A stretch of 11,015 bases of DNA, taken from assembly GCA_003533975.1 (NCBI GenBank), contig DQCL01000276.1, positions 1 through 11,015 of the forward strand, in the 5' to 3' direction. The notes below the pieces were generated by a model, which was given only the letters and a program-made list of their open reading frames with translations, was not told where the DNA came from and made no database searches. The position numbers and the translations under genes are program-made. Shown one piece after another: positions 1 to 7,499 of the stretch (position 1 is the stretch's first letter; every line of letters starts with the position of its first letter). The DNA is from Octadecabacter sp. GTDB taxonomy: Bacteria; Pseudomonadota; Alphaproteobacteria; Rhodobacterales; Rhodobacteraceae.

Positions 1-36
1 CTTCATCGATAACGCCTGCTGCCTCGCGCAAGCGAT

Positions 37-1683
37 CTAGGATTTGCCCTGCGCTTTGGCCGTCGTGTCCGCAGGTTTGTCGTCTTCGTGCCAAACCCCA
101 ATGAAAAGGCCCACTTGGTCCGGGGACTTACCGCGGGAGTTTATCAATTGCTCATCCGACATCGTTGTCCGCTGAGAAGGCCGCCGCGCCCATTCTGACA
201 ATCGGTGTTGGAACGTCTCGATGACGGGTTCGTAATCAGGATTGCCTCCTAGATCGACCAATTCATCAGGGTCGTCTTTCAGGTTGAACAACATCGGTCG
301 AAATCCGCCATCGGCGAACACACATTTCCAGTCGTGATCGACCAACATGAATAGCCGCGCTTGTTTTGGGGTGACTTCCAGCAAGTCCGCCTCTGGGGTT
401 GCGGAGTAATCATACTCGCTCACCGCGAAGTCGCGCCAAACCTTTGGGGGTTCACCCGTGATGAAGGGGCGCAATGATCGCCCTTCGATGATGTGGTCGG
501 GAATCTCGCCTGCCATATCGATAAATGTCGCGGCCAAATCGATACTCTCGACCAGTGCATCGCAAACCGTACCGCGTGTGGCATCTGCCTCTGCGGAAGG
601 GTCGTAGATGATGAGGGGGACGCGCACAGACGGGTCGTGAAACAGGTCTTTCTCACCCATCCAATGGTCGCCCATATAGTCGCCATGATCCGAGGTCACG
701 ACAATCATCGTGTCCTCCATATGCCCTTCGGCCTGAAGCCAGTCAAAGAGGCGACCCATTTGATCATCGGCCTGTTTGATAAGGCCCATATAGGCGGGCA
801 GCACTGTATTGCGCACCTCGTCACGGCTAAACGTCTGACAGACTTCGCCTTGCATGAATGCGCCGTAGACGGGATGCGGCGCAGTTTTCTCTGCATCGCT
901 ACGAACCACGGGGATCACATCATCTGGGCCAAACATATTGTGATAAGGCGCAGGTACGATGTAGGGCCAGTGCGGCTTGATATAGGAGACGTGGCACAGC
1001 CAAGGACGTGCACCTTCGCTTCTTTTCTGGCTGATAAAATCCATCGCGCGGCCAGTCAACCACGGTGTCTCGCTGTCTTCTTCGGCGATGTTCGCGGCTT
1101 TGTCGGCGTTGTGCATAAACCAGCCAGACGCAATTTCGCCGCTCTCGTCCACGCCTGCGTTGGCATTATGGAGCCAGGGGTTTTCTGCCTCATACCCTTT
1201 GGATTTCAGGTAGGCATTATAGGGCGACGGCTTTTTGCCGTAGGTTCCCGCCGGGCCCTCGCCCCACAATCCATCGTCGCGTTCGAACACATCGAACCCG
1301 CATTCAGAAACCCGCGCGCCGATCACGCTATCAACCGCAATACCAAGCCGGTCCATGCCAGCCTGATCGACCTGCATATGGGTCTTGCCCACTAGCCAGC
1401 AATCCATGCCCCGTTCTCGCAGATGGTCACCCATGGTCTGTTCGCCGACCTTCAGCGGGAAGTTGTTCCACGCCGACCCGTGAGAATGGACATAGCGCCC
1501 AGTGTAGCTGCTCATCCGCGAGGGGCCGCAGATCGGTGACTGCACATAACAATGGGAAAACCGCACACCTTTGGACGCAAGTTTATCCAAATGGGGTGTC
1601 TTAAGGTGCGGATGCCCAGTGCAGCTGAGGTAATCATACCGCAACTGGTCAAACATGATGTAGAGGATGTTTTTTGCAGGCAT
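37..1683 (-). CDS. Cys-type sulfatase / phosphonate monoester hydrolase family protein
   Basis: A 548-residue hydrolase of the alkaline phosphatase superfamily, expected to cleave sulfate esters or phosphonate/phosphate mono- or diesters. Visible in the sequence: metal-site Asp12 followed by Gln13, where many sulfatases have DD. The signature CGPSR lies at 52-56 (fits C-x-P-x-R), so Cys52 should be converted to formylglycine. Also present are a GK-T-H pair at 99-102, PHWP at 237-240, SDHG at 331-334, and GEK...FH with Lys345 and His349. All core catalytic positions therefore look intact. There is no signal peptide, so it is probably cytoplasmic. The ATG start has TAAGGAAG nine bases upstream (1693-1700). 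A DQ metal motif is also found in choline sulfatases and phosphonate monoester hydrolases, so the substrate cannot be named. Activity needs a formylglycine-generating enzyme, which is not in the window. The gene appears cut off from its ancestral upstream neighbour by an IS scar. Confidence 0.9.
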   Translation of the reverse strand: MPAKNILYIMFDQLRYDYLSCTGHPHLKTPHLDKLASKGVRFSHCYVQSPICGPSRMSSYTGRYVHSHGSAWNNFPLKVGEQTMGDHLRERGMDCWLVGKTHMQVDQAGMDRLGIAVDSVIGARVSECGFDVFERDDGLWGEGPAGTYGKKPSPYNAYLKSKGYEAENPWLHNANAGVDESGEIASGWFMHNADKAANIAEEDSETPWLTGRAMDFISQKRSEGARPWLCHVSYIKPHWPYIVPAPYHNMFGPDDVIPVVRSDAEKTAPHPVYGAFMQGEVCQTFSRDEVRNTVLPAYMGLIKQADDQMGRLFDWLQAEGHMEDTMIVVTSDHGDYMGDHWMGEKDLFHDPSVRVPLIIYDPSAEADATRGTVCDALVESIDLAATFIDMAGEIPDHIIEGRSLRPFITGEPPKVWRDFAVSEYDYSATPEADLLEVTPKQARLFMLVDHDWKCVFADGGFRPMLFNLKDDPDELVDLGGNPDYEPVIETFQHRLSEWARRPSQRTTMSDEQLINSRGKSPDQVGLFIGVWHEDDKPADTTAKAQGKS

Positions 1684-1933
1684 CGTTTACGGCTTCCTTA
1701 CAATTCCACGGGGCCACCCAGTCATCGAATATTTCCAAAGCCTTATCAGCAAAGGCAGCATCGTTGATGTGGCACTCCAACTTGTGCAGTTCCGTATTGT
1801 CCGGCGTGCAGCCTTCCATTGCAACGCAGAATGCGACCAATCCGTCGGGGTCGTATAAGTCAGCGCTGGGTCTATCCCACTCACCGCACCCGCCGGTCGG
1901 CACCAACAGTGCCGTTGGGCTGTTTGTCTGACG
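1649..1933 (-). pseudogene. Possible 3' remnant of an unidentified gene upstream of the sulfatase
   Basis: A minus-strand frame is open from 1933 down to a TGA at 1649-1651, with an in-frame stop just upstream at 1934-1936. Its composition looks like real protein, for example DLYDPDGLVAF, AMEGCTPDN and ADKALEIFDDWVAPW, and more so than the overlapping frames. It has no convincing start: the only candidates are TTG/GTG codons near 1901-1906 without a clear ribosome binding site. It ends 35 bases inside the sulfatase gene. I do not recognise the family. Its upstream end falls about 30 bp from the integrase relic at 1966, so the likeliest reading is the C-terminal ~90 residues of a gene whose 5' part was lost in an IS insertion or deletion. 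It could instead be an intact small gene with a weak start, or chance open frame. Confidence 0.35.
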
Positions 1934-2141
1934 TCAGCACCTATGGGTTCACTGCCGAGCACTGGAGACGTTGGCATCAGACCCTAAAGAACCGCATCTT
2001 TCTGGAAAACTATTTCCTGTCCGGCGATCTCGAAGTGCAGCTTGAAGCCTTCGCCGACAACTACTGGCCCTATAAGGAAGCTGGCAATCTTGTGTTTGCA
2101 TCCCATATCATAGGCCTAACCAAGGATAAGGGGCACTTCAC
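1934..2141. other. Non-coding scar and msrB leader
   Basis: Together with the minus-strand remnant to its left, this makes about 458 bases (1684-2141) without an intact gene. The stretch holds the integrase relic (1966-2064) and then about 77 bases of leader before msrB. The leader ends in a good Shine-Dalgarno, AAGGGG at 2128-2133, eight bases before the msrB ATG. The msrBA promoter must lie in or near this scar, but I see no -35/-10 pair good enough to mark, and no terminator. Confidence 0.5.
1966..2064 (+). pseudogene. IS3-family transposase (OrfB integrase domain) relic
   Basis: About 33 codons read RRWHQTLKNRIFLENYFLSG followed by DLEVQLEAFADNY. From memory this closely matches the stretch ERWHQTLKNRILLENY...PGDLE of IS3-family OrfB transposases, which sits near the catalytic glutamate. 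The conserved segment before it and the Y-H-E-S-L region that normally follows are both missing; the frame runs on into unrelated sequence (WPYKEAGN). The piece is therefore a truncated, non-functional fragment, not an active element. It marks an old insertion and deletion between the sulfatase locus and msrB. It is a different subtype from the transposase at the right edge of the window. No terminal inverted repeats or target duplication can be identified. Confidence 0.6.
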
Positions 2142-2588
2142 ATGGCTAAGTACGACAAAAACCCAGACGTCATCGCAACCCTGACGCCAGAACAGTTTCG
2201 AGTAACGCAAGAAAGTGGGACTGAACGTCCTTGGACGGGGGCATACTTGGACAACAAAGACGTCGGAATTTATGTCGATATCGTTTCTGGCGAACCTTTG
2301 TTTGCATCGTCAGACAAGTATGAGTCTGGGTGCGGTTGGCCAAGTTTTACCAAACCAATTGAAACCGAAAATATGAACGAACAAACTGACACGACGCTTG
2401 GAATGGTGCGAACCGAAGTGCGTTCAACCCACGGTGACAGCCACCTCGGGCATGTGTTTCCAGATGGCCCCGCTGATCGAGGCGGGCTTCGGTATTGCAT
2501 CAACGGGGCGTCTCTGCGCTTTATCGCTAAAGCGGACATGGAAGCCGAAGGTTATGGTGAATACTTAGATCAAGTGGAGGACGTTTAA
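2142..2588 (+). CDS. msrB: Peptide-methionine (R)-S-oxide reductase MsrB
   Basis: Reduces the R epimer of methionine sulfoxide, free or in proteins, back to methionine using thioredoxin. At 148 residues it is the normal length. Hallmarks: SGCGWPSF at 62-69, [11 protein letters not shown] at 100-110 with active-site histidines 101 and 104, and GGLRYCIN at 114-121, where Cys119 is the catalytic cysteine. Cys64 sits in the usual place for a resolving cysteine. The two CxxC pairs that bind structural zinc in E. coli MsrB are absent (the region reads SGEPLF), so this is the zinc-free subtype. There is no signal peptide, so it is cytoplasmic. The Shine-Dalgarno AAGGGG is at 2128-2133. Its TAA overlaps the ATG of msrA (TAATG), giving a two-gene operon that covers both sulfoxide epimers. 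Confidence 0.97.
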   Translation: MAKYDKNPDVIATLTPEQFRVTQESGTERPWTGAYLDNKDVGIYVDIVSGEPLFASSDKYESGCGWPSFTKPIETENMNEQTDTTLGMVRTEVRSTHGDSHLGHVFPDGPADRGGLRYCINGASLRFIAKADMEAEGYGEYLDQVEDV

Positions 2589-3091
2589 TGACCGAACGCG
2601 CAGTTCTGGCAGGCGGGTGTTTCTGGGGTATGGAAGACTTGATCCGAAAGCTTCCCGGCGTTGACTCAACACGTGTTGGGTATACAGGTGGCGATGTTCC
2701 TAACGCGACGTATCGCGATCACGGAACACACGCTGAGGGAATCGAGATACTGTTCGATCCTGCGGTCATCACCTATCGCCGCATTCTGGAGTTTTTCTTC
2801 CAAATTCATGATCCGACAACAGAAAACCGCCAAGGGAACGACCGAGGCATGTCATACCGCTCGGCAATTTATTATGTCGACGAGGATCAGAAGTCCGTTG
2901 CTGAAGATACGATCAAAGATGTGGATGCGTCGGGCTTGTGGCCCGCAAAAGTCGTGACTGAATTGGCACCTGTAGCTGAGTTCTGGGAGGCTGAACCGGA
3001 ACATCAGGACTATCTGGAACGGATTCCAAATGGGTACACATGTCATTTCATCCGGCCTGATTGGGTACTTCCGCGTCGTTCGGCTGAATAA
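2588..3091 (+). CDS. msrA: Peptide-methionine (S)-S-oxide reductase MsrA
   Basis: Reduces the S epimer of methionine sulfoxide; partner of the upstream MsrB. It has 167 residues, the short bacterial cytoplasmic type. The catalytic motif GGCFWG is at 9-14 with Cys11 the nucleophile. Other family marks: GYTGG at 31-35, HAEGIEI at 48-54 with Glu50 in the usual acid position, [14 protein letters not shown] at 83-96, EPEHQDYL at 136-143, and GYTCHF near the C-terminus, where Cys152 is the likely recycling cysteine. The start ATG shares one base with the msrB stop (TAATG) and has GGAGGA at 2576-2581 inside the msrB end, so translation is coupled. The stop TAA (3089-3091) directly abuts the stop of the convergent gene. 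Confidence 0.97.
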   Translation: MTERAVLAGGCFWGMEDLIRKLPGVDSTRVGYTGGDVPNATYRDHGTHAEGIEILFDPAVITYRRILEFFFQIHDPTTENRQGNDRGMSYRSAIYYVDEDQKSVAEDTIKDVDASGLWPAKVVTELAPVAEFWEAEPEHQDYLERIPNGYTCHFIRPDWVLPRRSAE

Positions 3092-5086
3092 CTAGCTTGT
3101 AATGCGCGGACGCCCTCGGGCAGTGATGCGCAGGTTCGCCTCAATGAACATCGTTTGAGCCTCGATCTGCGCTTCTCGCAGGTCGAGGTTTTCAGTAATG
3201 CGGATTTCATCGACGCCACTGGCCTTTGCTTTCTCCGTTGCCTGAGTTGTGAGTGTTTTACGCAACTCTTCCAGCGCCGTTTCCTTGTCACCAAACTGAA
3301 CGGGGCCGTCAGGAAGGTGAACGCGAAACGCGCCTTCTCCGCCACTGGTTACGGATCCTTCTGCATGAATAGAGACCTGTCCAACAACAGCGCCAATCGC
3401 ATTCGCAACGCCGCCATCATCTGGCAATATAGTTTCGCACATAAGGCGCTCTCCAACAGCGGCGTAATAGGCGTGGGCAGACGCCCCAAGGCCAATGACG
3501 GGCAGTGCCAGCCCGACATTCACGCGCGCAATGTTGGCGTGATTGGTTAACCCAATTTGAACAAGCGAATGTTGCGCTAGAACAGATGCCTGATCCCAGC
3601 CCTCGTCTGCAAAAGCAGTCTCCAACAAAGCCAAACTCGTCTGTTTCGTGAGTTGATCAATAATCCTCCGCGCCAAAGGAATTGGTCCGGTTGAAAGCCG
3701 ATCGCCAGTTCCAGATCGTTGTTTCGCAAGAAGGGACAACCCCTTGGATGCGGCCTCAGCGTCCCAATCACTCATTAGAGCCAATGCGTGGCTGGCATCA
3801 GATGGTGTAAGGCCCACCAACATAACCAGACCACGTTGTACGAGCCGAGAAAGGGCCGGTTCCTCGTTGCGGCTTTGAACGGCGTCGGCCCAACGCGTTG
3901 GGCCTTTCAGAAGACGCGATGCAACCACAGATTCACGTGTGTCCAAGCCGCTGGGCAATTCTCGAAACTGGGCAATTACGAACTGAATTGCCTCCAACGG
4001 CGGATTTTCAAGCGCCAATGCGCTGTCCAATGCTGGGTGTGCAATCTCGGGGTAAGCATCCGCAAACAAAGACAGCGGCATCACACGACGCGGGCCAAGT
4101 CGAAGACTAGGCTGCAAGCCTGCAACGACAGAAACGGCGCTATCTCCGCCCAAACCAAATGTCCGCATCGCAACGGCTTCGACCATTGTGCGATATTTAC
4201 CGACTTTGGCACCTTGCGGGTCAATTTTGGGCAAACCGTCCCTGAGGACGCAGACGTCGGTCGTGGTGCCGCCAATATCACTGACCAGCGCGTTCTGCGC
4301 GCCTGTTAGCCACTGCGCACCGGCAATACTGGCAGCGGGACCACTAAGTATCGTTTCGATAGGTCGTTCCCGCGCGAGGTCCGCTGAAATCAGGGCGCCG
4401 TCACCGCGAACGACCATCAAGCGAGCATTAATGCCCCGCGAAGAGACGTGATGTTCTGTTGCGGAAATCAATCCGGCGATCAATCCAACCAGACGAGCAT
4501 TCAAAACCGCGGTCAACGCCCGCTTTGGTCCGCCAAGTGCTGCACTCAGCTCATGAGAACAGGTGACGGGAACATCGAGAACTTCGCGAACGACATCCCG
4601 TGCGGCGATCTCATGGGCGGAATTGCGCGTGGCGAATCTCGAAGCGATCGCAACACCCGAGATTGGTACCGAAATAGACGCTAATGCACCAGAAAGTGCA
4701 GCTACATCGAGTGGCGAAGTTTCAGCTCCCGAATGGGAATGCCCGCCTTCGACAATTACGACAGGGTCACCATTCAACGCATCAGAGAGGTCCGCTTTTT
4801 CGAGTTCGGCGTCGTCGAAACCGATAAAAACAAGGGCGACACGCCCACCTTGTCCTTCAACAAGGGCATTGGTTGCGAGTGTGGTCGAAAGAGATACCAT
4901 CGAAATGGCGCTCGCAGCCAGTTTGCTTTCCTTCAAAACGGCATCAATTGCCGCGCCGATACCTAAGGCAAGGTCCGGTCGGGTAGTAAGCGACTTCGCA
5001 CGAGCAACGATCGTGTCGGTTTCATCGTCTAGCAGAACTGCATCTGTGTACGTGCCACCAGTATCAATGCCTAGAAGGTGCGCCAT
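3092..5086 (-). CDS. Hydantoinase/oxoprolinase family protein (HyuA-type), lone subunit
   Basis: A 664-residue protein of the HyuA family (N-methylhydantoinase A / 5-oxoprolinase / acetone carboxylase beta type), ATP-dependent actin-fold enzymes that act on cyclic amides or related substrates. Seen: an N-terminal phosphate loop GIDTGGTYTDAVLLD at 6-20, RPIETILSGPAAS at 241-253 typical of the family, and a second loop SDIGGTTTD at 269-277. Where many HyuA proteins have a GAGGGS motif, this one reads GLGGDS (311-316). The open frame extends upstream to a TTG at 5110, but I choose the ATG at 5086: GAGGA at 5091-5095 sits correctly before it and the family N-terminus starts there. No HyuB partner is adjacent, so the reaction cannot be assigned. 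It lies 73 bp after ynjD on the same strand and may be co-transcribed. An 18-bp perfect palindrome is embedded at 3887-3904. Confidence 0.88.
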   Translation of the reverse strand: MAHLLGIDTGGTYTDAVLLDDETDTIVARAKSLTTRPDLALGIGAAIDAVLKESKLAASAISMVSLSTTLATNALVEGQGGRVALVFIGFDDAELEKADLSDALNGDPVVIVEGGHSHSGAETSPLDVAALSGALASISVPISGVAIASRFATRNSAHEIAARDVVREVLDVPVTCSHELSAALGGPKRALTAVLNARLVGLIAGLISATEHHVSSRGINARLMVVRGDGALISADLARERPIETILSGPAASIAGAQWLTGAQNALVSDIGGTTTDVCVLRDGLPKIDPQGAKVGKYRTMVEAVAMRTFGLGGDSAVSVVAGLQPSLRLGPRRVMPLSLFADAYPEIAHPALDSALALENPPLEAIQFVIAQFRELPSGLDTRESVVASRLLKGPTRWADAVQSRNEEPALSRLVQRGLVMLVGLTPSDASHALALMSDWDAEAASKGLSLLAKQRSGTGDRLSTGPIPLARRIIDQLTKQTSLALLETAFADEGWDQASVLAQHSLVQIGLTNHANIARVNVGLALPVIGLGASAHAYYAAVGERLMCETILPDDGGVANAIGAVVGQVSIHAEGSVTSGGEGAFRVHLPDGPVQFGDKETALEELRKTLTTQATEKAKASGVDEIRITENLDLREAQIEAQTMFIEANLRITARGRPRITS
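3887..3904. repeat. 18-bp perfect palindrome inside the hyuA-like gene
   Basis: GGCCCAACGCGTTGGGCC is its own reverse complement with no spacer. It encodes part of GPTRWAD in the overlapping gene, so it may be a by-product of codon choice. It could still form a strong hairpin in mRNA or serve as a dyad protein site. No second copy was noticed in the window. Confidence 0.75.
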
Positions 5087-5090
5087 TGGT

Positions 5091-5095
5091 TCCTC
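5091..5095 (-). promoter_or_regulatory. Shine-Dalgarno deciding the HyuA-type start
   Basis: GAGGA on the minus strand, four bases before the ATG at 5086-5084. This supports the ATG over the TTG 24 bases further upstream, which has no comparable site. Confidence 0.65.
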
Positions 5096-5159
5096 GTTCG
5101 TTTTCGCCAAGCTACTGTTCCGCAGGAGTTGCGCTGTTCCTAGGGCGACAATTTAAGGA

Positions 5160-5807
5160 CTAACAGGCCCTTAAGTCTTTCAATTCAATAATCTCGCCGC
5201 CTGCTGCCTTCGCATCCTCCGCATCATGGGTGACCATCAACACAGGCAATTCTCGTTCACGTGCTGTTCGAAAGACCAGATCCCTTACTTGGGCGCGTAA
5301 ATCTGCATCAAGACGGGAAAAAGCTTCGTCCAGCAGTAAAGCACGCGGATTTGAAAGAAGCATCCGCATGAGCGCAACACGCGCCTTCTGACCGCCGGAT
5401 AATGTTGCTGGATCGCGATCCGCGAAACCTTCAAGACCAACATCCCGCAAACTTGCATCGATTTTTGCGCGTTTCTCAGACTTGCTCCCGCCGGGGTGCA
5501 TCCCAAACGCAAGATTCGCACCAACGGACATGTGTGGGAACAGTAGATCATCCTGAAAAAGGATCCCGACATGACGTGCATGAGGTGGTTTCTGAGTAAT
5601 GTCAGAACCATCCAAAAGAACCCGCCCCATTCCTTTAAAAGCCGACGGAAGCGTACCCGTGATGAAGGACAACAAGGTGGATTTACCTACACCTGACGGC
5701 CCCATAACAGAAAGCACCTCACCGGCATGGATGGTATGATCGACTTCAATAAGTGGCGCGCCATCCCTAAGAATGCACACTTCTTGCAGGTTTAGGCTCT
5801 TATTCAT
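5160..5807 (-). CDS. ynjD: ABC transporter ATP-binding protein YnjD
   Basis: A 215-residue ATPase that powers the importer formed with the upstream permease and binding protein; E. coli YnjD is of similar length. All nucleotide-binding motifs are intact: Walker A GPSGVGKST at 36-44, Q-loop Gln85 (ILFQDD), signature LSGGQ at 136-140, Walker B ALLLDE with Asp160 and Glu161, D-loop SRLD at 164-167, and switch His194 in VTHD. The open frame starts earlier (5855), but the ATG at 5807 is preferred: it has GAAGGAA at 5813-5819 and matches the family N-terminus. The start overlaps the end of the permease gene by eight bases (ATGAATAA), so the two are translationally coupled. Related ATPases include ThiQ and sulfate/iron importers; assignment as YnjD rests mainly on the neighbouring YnjB and YnjF. 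Confidence 0.92.
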   Translation of the reverse strand: MNKSLNLQEVCILRDGAPLIEVDHTIHAGEVLSVMGPSGVGKSTLLSFITGTLPSAFKGMGRVLLDGSDITQKPPHARHVGILFQDDLLFPHMSVGANLAFGMHPGGSKSEKRAKIDASLRDVGLEGFADRDPATLSGGQKARVALMRMLLSNPRALLLDEAFSRLDADLRAQVRDLVFRTARERELPVLMVTHDAEDAKAAGGEIIELKDLRAC

Positions 5808-7476
5808 GCAAATTCCTTCGATTGCGCCACAAGACCGCGGGAACGACAATGGCAAGCGTGAACGGTACTAAGGCGGCCAAAGTTTGGGCCAATCCGTAAA
5901 CGCCAACTGCACGCCGGTCGCCACCGGAAGCGAGCGCGACTGCTTCGGTTGTTAGAGTAGAGACCCGACCTCCACCTACTAGGAGTGTCGGTAGATACTG
6001 GCCGACTGAAACGGCAATTCCAACTGCTGTTGCGATCAAGATCGGACGTAACAACATCGGTACGCGCACGCGCCAGAAGATAGCCCAAGGGCGAGCGCCG
6101 AGTGCGCCAGCGACAATAGCATTGCGAGCGTCCCATGCGCGCCAAGGGTCTCCAAGTGAGAGAAACACGTAGGGCAGAACGAACACCAAATGCGCAAAAA
6201 TGACGGGGATACGCCCAACATCGGCACCAATACTCAGAAGGAGTGTTTGCAAGCCGGGTAGGAAAGCAGTCTGTGGGACCAGCAACGGCAAATAGAGCAT
6301 CCAAAGTCCACGACGGGAGAGCGGCCTTCCACTGCGATGCTCTGCCTCAAGACAGCCAAGAACTAAGATGAGCGCTAGAAGCACCGCGATGCCTGCGATT
6401 AAGAAGGTTTCACCGAACGTAGCGAAGGCGTCAGGCCCGTGTTTACTCCATGTCCGCCAAGTGAATTCATCTGGTAGAACGTTTGGAAAGCTCCAGAAAG
6501 CCGCAAGGGACCAAACCAATAGGCTGGCGATTCCTAAGAAGACTGCCAATGCACAGATAGAGCCTAAACCAAGGGAAAACATGCGAATTGGTGTGTCATC
6601 CTGCCCCCGTCTGCCGGACATGATCCAGAGACTCCCGAAGTGTGCAACAAAGCGCTCTCCCAACCACCAAAAGAATAACACACCGATGACAAGCGCGAGC
6701 TGCAAGATCGCAGCAGCGGCGCCGGTTAAGCGCATCGAAAGATCAGGATCGCTCATCCACTTTACGATCTGGACGGATAAAGTTGGTGGCGTTGTCGGGC
6801 CAAGAATAAGTGCAACGTCTACGACGCTCATTGAGTAGGCGATGACGACATAAACCGGTAGCCGGATTTGGCTATAGACGCGCGGGAACACCGTCTTCAG
6901 CCAGCCGGTTACCCTCCCATACCCGAGAGACTGTGCCACAAGGAGCGATCTACGCGGTTGTGCCTGCCCAATCGCGGCGATTGTCATGAGCAAGAGGAAA
7001 GGGACTTCTTTTACGACTAGTCCTGCGATCATGGCGAGGCCAAGAGGGTCCTGTAGGATCAGAAAGTCTGGTGGTCGTTCCCAGCCTGTTAAGGCGGGTG
7101 AAAGCAGGCGCGCGACCCAGCCAGATGGTGCAATGAGAAACGCGAGACCAAATGCGGCTGCTGCGTGCGGAACAGACAGGAGCGGTGAAAGCAGGCGTTC
7201 GAGCACCCGAAAAGCCTTGGTGCCCGACCAGCTGGCCGAAATGAGAGCGACGATTCCCAATGAAAGCGCAGTTGCTACCAGTCCAGTCGTTAGAGATAGG
7301 CGCGCAGCGTCGGCTAGGCCGCCCCAAGCAAACAAGTTGCGGAATGGATCTAAGGATGGGCCGTGCAGACCCGCAGAAGGCAAATGCCCAAATGCTGGAA
7401 GCAGTGTCCCCCAAAGACCCGCAACAACGGGCCCCAACATTGCCAGTAAAGTAAGTGCAGGCAGGAACCGTAACAC
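5800..7476 (-). CDS. ynjC: ABC transporter permease YnjC (two fused permease domains)
   Basis: A 558-residue inner-membrane protein with roughly a dozen hydrophobic segments, containing two permease halves in one chain, as in ThiP and E. coli YnjC. Each half carries the cytoplasmic EAA-type loop that docks on the ATPase: around 181-207 (AQSLGYGRVTGWLKTVFPR) and around 455-475 (AGALGARPWAIFWRVRVPM). A central hydrophilic linker near 286-296 separates the halves. The start is a GTG at 7476, with AGGGGG at 7485-7490 upstream; the next in-frame ATG (7440) would cut into the first membrane segment. It begins 23 bases after the ynjB stop, and its 3' end overlaps ynjD. It forms the translocation channel for whatever YnjB binds. 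Confidence 0.92.
   Translation of the reverse strand: MLRFLPALTLLAMLGPVVAGLWGTLLPAFGHLPSAGLHGPSLDPFRNLFAWGGLADAARLSLTTGLVATALSLGIVALISASWSGTKAFRVLERLLSPLLSVPHAAAAFGLAFLIAPSGWVARLLSPALTGWERPPDFLILQDPLGLAMIAGLVVKEVPFLLLMTIAAIGQAQPRRSLLVAQSLGYGRVTGWLKTVFPRVYSQIRLPVYVVIAYSMSVVDVALILGPTTPPTLSVQIVKWMSDPDLSMRLTGAAAAILQLALVIGVLFFWWLGERFVAHFGSLWIMSGRRGQDDTPIRMFSLGLGSICALAVFLGIASLLVWSLAAFWSFPNVLPDEFTWRTWSKHGPDAFATFGETFLIAGIAVLLALILVLGCLEAEHRSGRPLSRRGLWMLYLPLLVPQTAFLPGLQTLLLSIGADVGRIPVIFAHLVFVLPYVFLSLGDPWRAWDARNAIVAGALGARPWAIFWRVRVPMLLRPILIATAVGIAVSVGQYLPTLLVGGGRVSTLTTEAVALASGGDRRAVGVYGLAQTLAALVPFTLAIVVPAVLWRNRRNLHE
5813..5819 (-). promoter_or_regulatory. Shine-Dalgarno deciding the ynjD start
   Basis: GAAGGAA on the minus strand, five bases before the ATG at 5807-5805, inside the 3' end of the permease gene. 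It favours this start over the upstream one at 5855. Confidence 0.65.
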
Positions 7477-7499
7477 GTGAAACGCCCCCTGCCGTCAGA

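Noticed and set aside
1..36. Minus-strand frame reading DRLREAAGVIDE just past the sulfatase stop, possibly the beginning of the next gene
   Set aside because: Only about 12 residues are visible, with no ATG and no ribosome binding site; too little to call a gene, although an overlapping downstream gene is possible.
493..1395. A 300-codon plus-strand open frame opposite the sulfatase gene
   Set aside because: Antisense shadow: the minus-strand frame has a full set of sulfatase motifs, while this one has no recognisable domain and an unnatural composition.
5087..5110. TTG start eight codons upstream for the HyuA-type protein
   Set aside because: No Shine-Dalgarno before the TTG; the GAGGA that would serve the ATG at 5086 lies within this extension.
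5143..5175. TTAAGG/CCTTAA inverted repeat around the ynjD stop as a terminator
   Set aside because: Only six A/T-rich pairs with a ten-base loop and no U-run; too weak to call.
6368..6838. Plus-strand open frames opposite the permease and around 6986-7480
   Set aside because: Antisense shadows of the ynjC permease; basic, low-complexity translations without domains.
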